Positions 57,401 to 64,000 of a stretch of DNA of 64,000 nt are shown here, piece by piece. Source of the stretch: Ancylostoma caninum (Eukaryota; Nematoda; Chromadorea; Rhabditida; Ancylostomatidae); assembly GCA_037903475.1 (NCBI GenBank), contig JBAJFG010000019.1, positions 3,533,001 through 3,597,000 on the forward strand, written 5' to 3'. The number at the start of each line of letters is the position of its first letter. Position 1 is the first letter of the stretch. Under the pieces are notes generated by a model, which saw only the letters and a list, made by a program, of their open reading frames with translations, ran no database searches and was not told where the DNA came from. A program made the translations under genes and the position numbers.

Positions 57401-59694
57401 TCGAGGGTTTACGAGAAACTCGAAATTCTTAGGGAATAGTTATTTATCACGACAATGTCCACCCTTATTTCACGTTTACATTATTATATTTTTAAGGAAG
57501 CCAATGCCAACAGAGAGAGCGTTCCGTGGATTTTCACGTTTGGCCACCGGCCCATGTACTGCTCTGATTTCGATGGAGACGACTGCACCAAGTATGAATC
57601 TATTGTAAGTTTTTCATCATTATTACCAACACAAATTAGCAAATGACCTCTTCTGCACCTAGTATACTAGAGAGGCTTTTGCTGAAAAAAATATTTTGAA
57701 GCAAAAACAGAAAAGTAGGGTTGGTCCAGTCTCCTATGTATCTCATAAATTGCAGATTCGAACCGGCCTCCCCAAAACACATGCGTATGGACTGGAGAAG
57801 CTTTTCTATCAGTTTGGAGTTGACGTCGAAATATGGGCGCATGAACATTCGTATGAACGGATGTGGCCGGTCTACAACAGAACGGTTCGTGTTTCAGTTC
57901 AATACATTCTAGGGCAAGCCTATTTTTGCAGAGCGACTGCGCATGACCAGAGGACTTTTCACAACACACCATGTGCCCCACTTGGCCGTGCTAAACTCAT
58001 GTGACTGAAATAGTGAACAGCGAAGATGCTCATGAAGCTTTGGAGAATCTTTGAAAAGTGTTGCCTTCGTAATATTGGCGGGTTATCACGTTTACAGTGG
58101 ACGTCAAAAATGGTGGCCCATCCACGGCCTCGAGAACGACGCCGAGCAACAGCGCTGCGCGAACCGGGATCGGTGTCTTTTGCCACCGGAATGCTATTCT
58201 TAGGCAACGGGTAGAAAAGCTGCTAGAAATACCATAAGAACAGCAGAAGACATCGGCTATGGCTCCCGCGGCGCGGTTGCGCGGCGTCTTTTTCAAGGCC
58301 GCGGATGGGCCAGTGCCGTTGACGTCCACTGTACATGTACAGTCACAACGATGGAATCCAGAAATCATCGCACCACTAGCCTCTTTGAAGGAGCGATAAA
58401 TTTAGACTTGGTTGCCTGTCTAGCAAACAATATTGCAGCCCAACTAGGCAGTAAATTAGGCCTGAGAATGTGTAGGCAACGGCAATCCTCCACCAAACGT
58501 ATCGCTGATGAACATCGGAGCAGTATTTCTCAGAATGCGTAATTCTAAGGAAGAATAGAACTGAAGTCCCACATTGCACAGATTAGATGGTGGGAGGATT
58601 TCAACTTGTTCACGCTCCATATGAGGTCCTACAAATCTCATTAAAAGAAAATGTGTGCTTTCAAACTTCTCCCTGAAAGAGTTTATGGATCAAAAACAGA
58701 ATTTTGAATTATTTTTGCGCACTCTGCTGATGTGATCAATAGGAGTTCGATGGAAATTATTAGCCAGAACACTAGCCTAAAACGCCATTCCATCTTTTGA
58801 TTTACTCAATTTGAGACCAGTTTGGCTAAAATATCGCAAAATCTCCAAATCTCTTGAAAATTTCGGGTTCGTCAGTAAAGATTGCACTGTGCGTGCAATG
58901 CGATTCAACCTTCTGAAGCCTTGAAGCAGAATATTTAAGGTTTATAATGGAACTGTTTCACCTTATACGAACCCATTGGCACCTGTGCATATCGTCTCCG
59001 GATCAGCTGTGAGTTCATAGATTTGATAAGTGCATTTAGTGGTTTTGAACGTGAACTTGATATACGACCACAACTGAAACTGGAGCTCAGTTTTCGATGT
59101 ATACTGTACCAAATCTCCTGTAATTAATATGGTCGGAACATTTCCGCCGGAAATAATCTCTAGATGTTCGGCGAAGTACGATTCTGCGTCCTTGCACCCC
59201 CTCATACATAGTCTTACGGAGAAGTTTTGATATAACACACATCGTCGACAATTTTTCAGTGCTTATGACACTATAATTTCGATGGAGTATAATACCTACA
59301 TACAATGCCTACCACCTACATACGAGATCACTAAAAATCCGTACATAATGTTTCTATCAAAGAAAAATGAAGAGCAATTGTGTTCCAACAATCAAAATTT
59401 TACTGAAGGGTTGCCGAGAGAATACCGATATGTTCGTATCTGACCCAGGGCCATGGAGTGCCAGGAGGTCTAGCGATTACGGTTTCGGCATCCTCAGAGT
59501 CCACAACGCTACTCATGTGCACTTCCGACAAGTTGCTGCTCACAAGGTAAAAAATCGTTTAGTCATTCGGAAAAGCTGTGTTGATGGTCTCCTTCCAGGA
59601 TGAGACTCAGGACGATTTCTGGATCATAAAACATCCTCACCATTCATATCGACATGAGCATCGAAGATACGTACATGTTATTGCTTTTCTTTAG
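45452..59694 (+). CDS. Secreted purple acid phosphatase (animal ACP7-type), 12 exons, 457 aa
   Basis: Binuclear-metal hydrolase releasing phosphate from phosphomonoesters, predicted secreted or lysosomal. Proposed exons: 45452-45596, 48508-48605, 50421-50526, 51661-51843, 51898-52013, 53726-53796, 55419-55533, 57497-57604, 57756-57884, 58940-59008, 59409-59546, 59599-59694. All phases join, giving 1374 coding bases. Residues 1-14 look like a signal peptide. About 35-135 form the N-terminal fibronectin-like PAP domain, and about 143-350 the metallophosphatase with GDLG (D150), GDFAY (D179, Y182), GNHE (N214), FGH (H295) and AHEH (H343, H345). All seven metal ligands are therefore kept. About 365-426 form the C-terminal domain (APVHIVSGSAGCREN). 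The length matches nematode homologues. Introns range from 52 to 2911 bp and several carry transposons. Four acceptors end AAG rather than CAG. Exon 3's start is the least certain join. Confidence 0.93.
46226..46462. mobile_element. TA-flanked hairpin element, 96-bp arms, in intron 1
   Basis: GTGCAGCACGAACGCAACCC onward (46229-46324) pairs with 46364-46459, about 90 % identical by eye, around a 39-base loop. TA lies at both borders (46224-46225 and 46463-46464). Non-coding; a Tc1/mariner-type fold-back MITE is the likeliest class. Confidence 0.88.
47201..47219 (+). repeat. (AAATA)n tail in intron 1
   Basis: AAAAAAATAAATAAATAAAT directly precedes the LINE fragment that starts at 47220. It is either the tail of an older insertion or the junction of two. 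Confidence 0.6.
47220..48053 (+). mobile_element. CR1-like LINE fragment in phosphatase intron 1
   Basis: TGACCAAGTCTTTCACTGGT begins a segment reading FHWSKTNELSLSVQKSHAMC. With interruptions it continues to LRFLYDCNLSFYAHCKYLV and EAYKVYILPILEGGTTIFKP, the region after motif C of the reverse transcriptase. It ends with CCTGAGAAATACTCTCTTC, TTGTACTTTGACTG and an (AAATA)n tail (48022-48050). It shares these blocks with 8187-8730. Stops and frameshifts make it inactive. It lies in the same orientation as the gene. Confidence 0.85.
48688..49155 (+). other. Open frame inside intron 2, 155 codons, no known family
   Basis: ATG to TAG, starting 83 bp after phosphatase exon 2. The residues are fairly protein-like with several Cys and aromatic residues, but I see no domain, no homology to the phosphatase and no splice context. 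Chance cannot be excluded in AT-rich DNA, though 155 codons is long for it. It could be a relic of an inserted element. Confidence 0.2.
51236..51384. mobile_element. TA-flanked hairpin MITE in intron 3
   Basis: CACCTCTACATCGCAAAGGA onward (51236-51291) pairs with 51328-51384 with few mismatches and a 36-base loop. TA borders at 51234-51235 and 51385-51386. Non-coding. Confidence 0.88.
53135..53213. repeat. Dispersed repeat with poly-C tract in intron 5
   Basis: GCGAGTGATTATGCTCATCC followed by CAAAGA and GCACCCT resembles 10844-10900, and is followed here by a run of about 17 C (53197-53213). The C tract is the complement of the G tracts seen elsewhere in the window. Confidence 0.6.
54150..54412. 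repeat. Degenerate poly-G element in intron 6
   Basis: Starts near CTGCAGACGCAAAAATGG with a tract of about 12 G at 54182-54194. Ends near TGTCCAACACTG, whose complement CAGTGTTGGACA resembles the hAT-like terminus CAGTGGCGGACG at 36386. Likely an old relative of that element family. No clear target duplication. Confidence 0.4.
54706..54727. repeat. Perfect palindrome CATAGTTCGA-AA-TCGAACTATG
   Basis: Ten-base arms with a two-base centre in intron 6. No associated element is recognised. Confidence 0.85.
55691..56412. mobile_element. TIR element with five exact-period 20-bp repeats, in intron 7
   Basis: The ends are a perfect 15-bp inverted repeat, TAGCTGTTTATCCGC (55691-55705), with its complement at 56398-56412. 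Inside the left end are five consecutive 20-bp units (55721-55820), each carrying GGATAAACAGCTACA or a near variant, the same sequence as the terminal repeat. Two more copies meet head to head near 56274-56315. There is no transposase and no obvious target duplication. Terminal-repeat sequence amplified as subterminal binding-site-like repeats suggests a non-autonomous DNA transposon. Confidence 0.78.
58095..58331. mobile_element. Tc1/mariner-type MITE in intron 9
   Basis: CAGTGGACGTCAAAAATGGT followed by GGCCCATCCACGGCC at the left is matched by the complement CAGTGGACGTCAACGGCACT followed by GGCCCATCCGCGGCC at the right. The arms extend to about 80-90 bp through GACGCCG and CGCGC words. TA borders at 58093-58094 and 58332-58333. 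Non-coding. Confidence 0.88.
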
Positions 59695-59717
59695 CAAAGC
59701 TGTTTCCTTCACAGCTA

Positions 59718-59846
59718 CAGGTGACTCCAAATGTACGCAGACAAGGGCAGAGACACGGGCGCTCTGCATGCTGAGCGCCTGCGTCTCTGCCTAGGAGAGC
59801 CGCGCCGCGGTTCCGATCTTTGTCTGCGTACATTTGGAGTTTCCTA
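59718..59846. mobile_element. TA-flanked nested-hairpin MITE 23 bp after the phosphatase stop
   Basis: ACTCCAAATGTACGCAGACA plus A (59724-59744) is perfectly repeated inverted at 59820-59840. A second stem (GGCAGAGAC with GTCTCTGCC, and GGGCGCT with AGCGCCT) sits inside. Borders are TA (59716-59717, 59847-59848). Its position puts it in the 3' untranslated region, so the mRNA would carry a strong hairpin. I see no canonical AATAAA close downstream. Confidence 0.88.
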
Positions 59847-59849
59847 TAT

Positions 59850-60977
59850 GTATCTATATCTAAAAGTTGACGACGTACGAAATTATTTTAGCAGTGACAG
59901 TGGGATTTGAAATTATCGTAAGATTATACAGGATGGGCCATGAACATGTTAACAAAGAAAAGTGCACCCAGAAAAAGAATAGATCTGTGGTTTTGAACAT
60001 TGACGTAGGATTTATGTTTACTGTCTCACAGTTAACCAAAAGCAATCATTCTCCTAGGGATACCTTCCATCACTTTCGAGACAGGCCCCGAGGAGTGAAG
60101 TCTCGGCGCGCAATTGGTTAGGGGTCCAACTCATATAATTTTTTTGAATTTTTTTGCCTTTCTAACTAATACGAATTCCGAAGAGATTCTGAACAAGCCC
60201 AGGTCACATGTATCATAGGAATCCACTAACCGCACTGAATGAGATGGAATCAACTGGATTGGATGGTCGTTCGATGAAATCACCAGAACCCAAAATATAT
60301 TTTGGGCCCATTCCTAAGCCAAACGTGACTTGTGGGCCGGAGCACTGTTGAGGGGAGACGTTGTCGAGGGACTTCCCAGACAGGTTTAATATCAGGACCG
60401 AATACGTCCCATCAGAGGAAAAACGCGTGTTGTTACAGCATTTTTGCTCCTTCCTGTGCGAATTAACAGAAAACCAACCACTTGGGATTTGCTAACTTCA
60501 GGCAATTCGTTGTTGTTTTCCTAGGGTAGGGGCTTCTCCTAGCAGTAATATCCCCCCCCCCATCCCCCAAATTGCCATAAAGCCTACAATTGTGAAACCA
60601 CCTCAATATTCTCTGTAGGGCAAGAAGAACTATGAGAGATCGTAGAATATCAGTTTGAATGAAGCAAGTAAAATGGAGAAAAATTTTTTGGTTGTTCGTT
60701 ACCCATTGTTTACATCAATTCCAGATTTGTTAACATAAATGGCTCATTTTCAGGCGACCTCACAAGGCAACTCATGTTCCGCTCACATACTGTCACCCCA
60801 CATCGTGCAACAAGAACAGAACCAATTAACTCACTAACCACGACTTCAAGCCGTTGACGTGTTCTTTTTGAAGAAAAAGTGCAGATATGATCTGTCGGGT
60901 ACAGGAAAAATGAATCTTCTCCCTCTTTGTGCACACGACTCATATTCTTTCTTCTGGGCAATGTATGCACATGCATT
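59850..60977. other. No gene recognised; C tract near 60550
   Basis: AT-rich with a (C)10 tract near 60551-60560. Open frames are short. Confidence 0.4.
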
Positions 60978-62409
60978 TAGTGGCGGACATAAGTATTGCA
61001 ACAAATCGTCTTCTGCATAACTTCATAACTTCTTTCAGAGCAGAGTACTTTTTATATGTATAGCAGGTACGTATATAGTACTGGTGCAACCACAACCACA
61101 CACCTCATTGCATGCATAAATTTTTCTGGGGGGAATTTTTTATTCGGTGAATTCGAGTTTAGGGTGGTGATGAACCACCTACAAGGAAATGTTTACAAAC
61201 GGAGTCTCGGCCTCGACTGGCTTTACTACATTATTTTCAAAACAGCTCCACTCAGAAAAACGCGTTAGCAAAGGATTCACTCATATCTCCTAGGCTAGCT
61301 TATGAATGGTGCGGTAACCCGCCGCCTGAATTTCTACAATTCTATTATAACTCGTTATATCACGTCCATTCTGAGGTCAGCATTGCTCCTTATGATACTC
61401 CTGCCCTATCTAAAGATAGTTTTCTCCATTGTGATTTCTTTCCCTCTTGGTGAGCGGAGATAACCCGTCTAGTTTTGGTAGAGTTAGTAGTGCACATTGT
61501 CGAAAGTGTGGTTTGGATTTTTGCTTTAGAAGGGGAAAACGATTTCCTTCTACGTTATTGTAGAAAAGAGCCTAGATCTCTAGCATGTTGGCGCAGACAG
61601 CAGAGCTCAAAATTGCCTGGTTTCGAAGAGTTAGAAAATAAGTTAAACCAGACTGAAGTTTAACAATCTACGTTGGACATCAGAAGGATGGAGTATGCTA
61701 CTTTACTATTATGAAAGCACTATAATTCTGTTCAATTGCGGGGGTGCCAATGGAACGTTTGCAGACCATGTGGCTTTGAACACTTTAAGAAAAAACCAGT
61801 GTTGAGCAAGGCGGTTGCAGGCTGTTGCTAACTACATTCTGCTACCGCTCAATTTTCAGTCGTAGTAAGTCATCGAAATCTCCGATTCAGATCGCAACGT
61901 ATAACCTGCATCAAAGAGGGCATACAGATTCTGCGTTTAGAGTGAATTTCTGATTGAAGTCAATTATCGAAGCAAGACAAAAATCCAGACCATGTTTTCG
62001 GCAATGTGCACTACTGGCTCCACAAGAACTAGCTGGGTTATCTCCACTCTGGAAGAGGGGTAGAGATCGTGATGGAATGAAGGTCTCTATATAGAGCAGG
62101 ACAATCATAAGGAGCAATTCTGACCTTAGAATAGACCTTAGAATAGTGAAATAATGAGTTAGAATGGCAGAAATTCCGGCAGCGGGTTACCGACACACCA
62201 GTCATATGCAAAGCCGGCAGTTATGAGTGTATCCTTTGCTAACACGTATTTTTGAGTGGGACTGCTTTGAAAATAATGTAATAGATCCAGTCGAGGTCGA
62301 GACCCTATTTCTAAACATTTCCTTGTAGGTGGTTGTCATCTTCATCAAACTCCATACTCGAAGACGCAGAGCAGAAGGCGATATTTTGTAATAATTATGT
62401 CCGCTACTG
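60978..62409. mobile_element. Fold-back element with very long arms and a Tc1/mariner-like terminus
   Basis: The right end, complement CAGTAGCGGACATAATTATT, abuts TA (62410-62411). The left end reads AGTGGCGGACATAAGTATTG with the first base and TA mutated. The two arms (about 60978-61640 and about 61900-62409) remain alignable through many blocks: ACCACCTACAAGGAAATGTT, TCGACTGG, TTACATTATTTTCAAA, GTTAGCAAAGGAT, GGTAACCCGC, ATTGCTCCTTATGAT and GTAGTGCACATTG. Identity is about 70-75 % by eye. The left arm has a 64-codon open stretch at 61269-61452. Class by terminus is Tc1/mariner; no transposase seen. Confidence 0.78.
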
Positions 62410-62415
62410 TATGTA

Positions 62416-63310
62416 TTAGTTTGTAACATAAGTTTCCGCTGTTTTCGCATAGGCGTTTTTAAAGGCTTCTAATAAATGAATACTGATTAGATTTCACGCC
62501 TATCTAGATACCTTTTTAAAGCGCATGCTCCCACGAACATTATGGAAAGTGAGACCTATTTTTGCGTCTTATTTTCAAGATGTAATAAACTTCAGAGTGA
62601 ACCCTTCAAAAATGCAAAATCGGTAACTGCACTTGCAAGAATTATAACTTCAGCATATCGTTGCATCGGACTAAAAAAAATTTGGATGGACCATCTCGAG
62701 GCCATTCTCATTCTGCCTGGTAATTTCTCTCCCCATTTCATTCTCGAGCGGTCTCGAGCAAAGGCACCAAACTTGGTAACCCAAAATTTTAATTACGTTG
62801 TTTTTCTCTCTGGAGTTGAAACGGATTGAAGTGGGATTTCTTCCACTGTGGATATAAGCATCAGCCTTTTGCGGACACTAATCGGTGGAATTTTGGGACA
62901 AGTTGGAAGCGCTCTGGGGAATTCACACGATTTTGCCACACCGCGGAGGGCACCTTAATTTTGTTGGTCAAACTCTCCGGAAAGGAAAGCACCCCGCAGA
63001 GGAATGTTTATTCGCGCATTATGTAGCGCAAATTTGGCTCTAACAGAGCGCAGGTCATCAGATCACAAAACTTCTCTCTCGCAAGAACCGTTCTGCCAAA
63101 GTCAGTGACGTCTAGTACTGTCGAACTTAGTTCTTTGCCTTGCAATCCGCGGATTTCTGAAGCAGAGGAGTCCAGCTCCTGCTGTAAAAACGGCAAAAGA
63201 CCAGCGAGTGTTGTGATCCATACTTCGATTGGTATCCATTGTTTTATGACCTTCTATAAAAATTTTTCATCGAAAATTTCAAAACAGCGGAAACTTATGT
63301 TACAACCTAA
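62416..63310. mobile_element. Mariner-type MITE, 895 bp
   Basis: TTAGTTTGTAACATAAGTTT plus CCGCTGTTTT at the left and complement TTAGGTTGTAACATAAGTTT plus CCGCTGTTTT at the right agree at 29 of 30 positions. TA borders at 62414-62415 and 63311-63312. The TTAGGTT start is typical of mariner termini. The interior has frames of 95 and 96 codons but no D,D34D motif, so it is non-autonomous or a deletion derivative. Confidence 0.85.
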
Positions 63311-63312
63311 TA

Positions 63313-64000
63313 TCTTCCATGAGCCCTTACGTATGATGAGTTACATGAAAAATCACCCCATCCTGGGGTGTGGGCACAATGATTGTTCTTCATAGAGCTG
63401 GACCAGCAGACGCTCGTATCGTCACTGCAATGATCTCCAGCTGTATCTCCAAGACTACACGAATGTCTCGAAGTGTGAAGCATGTGGTGTATGTATAGTG
63501 GTAACGCAAGAAGACTTATCTATGATTAAACAGTGGTCCAATTGCGGTTTCATTTTTGTCTTTGGATGGAACAATCGATGTTGTTGTATCAAAAAGTATT
63601 AGGGTTGAAGGCATCATCACAACGTGGACCTAACTCATAATTTACTTTCAAATAGTCGCAAGGGCAATTCCTAAAAATCATGCTGATTGCCATGGGAGGA
63701 GAAAAATATAAAAATAATTCATTATCAATTAAAATCTAACTTTTATTTACACCCATACATATAAGCGCATACGCACGATAAACAGGTAGGAATAACGAGT
63801 TCAATGCAAAGAGCTCATTTAAGAGAATTGTTCGGATCACGAAATATTCTATGGTCATATTTTCAGTATCCATCCATACTATAGTTTCCAGGTCGTATGT
63901 ATATGCAAGTATAAATGTGCAGCTTTCGGAACGCGTCCATTGCACCAAGCGGCGTTGTAAACGAGGAAATGACGAACGTCAGTGGTGTGTACTGATCCTC
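63313..64000. other. No gene recognised; 7-bp hairpin near 63354
   Basis: CACCCCA-TCC-TGGGGTG near 63354-63370 is a short perfect stem. Otherwise nothing recognised to the window end. Confidence 0.4.

Noticed and set aside
60978..62409. Simple tandem duplication instead of a fold-back
   Set aside because: The two copies are clearly in opposite orientation with a TA-flanked terminus at one end.

Overview
The window looks like AT-rich genomic DNA from a nematode, most likely a strongylid (hookworm-like, clade V) species. The reasons are one confidently readable animal-type purple acid phosphatase gene with a mix of very short (52-54 bp) and very long introns, a likely trans-splice acceptor 4 nt before its start codon, AATAAA-type LINE tails, and a dense population of degenerate CR1-like LINE, Tc1/mariner, hAT-like and fold-back elements. 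The species call is an inference from style, not from a species-specific marker.

Layout. 1-500 is a minisatellite-like array. About 522-2583 is an old element with long inverted arms. It contains a perfect 13-bp hairpin and a promoter-like block (heat-shock-like dyad, TATA, downstream AATAAA) that could be a solo LTR. 2905-3278 is a Tc1-type transposase fragment. 4728-6768 is the 3' part of a CR1-like LINE whose reverse transcriptase is dead (one in-frame stop and FADG instead of FADD). Further LINE fragments lie at 8187-8730, 9960-10460, 41555-41945 (minus strand) and 47220-48053. 12747-13651 is a transposon-like unit with 17-bp perfect terminal repeats and arrays of TTCGAATATTCGAA. From 14 to 45 kb I recognise no gene. 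That stretch has GC-rich islands, poly-G tracts, a hAT-like element with an 8-bp target duplication, TA-flanked hairpin elements and degenerate repeats.

45452-59694 on the plus strand is a complete 12-exon gene for a secreted purple acid phosphatase of 457 residues with all seven metal ligands. Its 1.37 kb of coding sequence is spread over 14.2 kb. Its introns contain at least five mobile or hairpin elements, including an unusual 722-bp unit with 15-bp terminal repeats and five exact 20-bp GGATAAACAGCTACA-type repeats (55691-56412). 60978-63310 holds two further inverted-repeat elements almost back to back: a fold-back with arms of roughly 500-650 bp and a mariner-type MITE.

The phosphatase is the only host gene I can support. 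Everything else recognisable is mobile-element debris. The best candidates for undescribed biology are the two subterminal-repeat elements (12747-13651 and 55691-56412) and the fold-back at 60978-62409, whose arms carry gene-like sequence.
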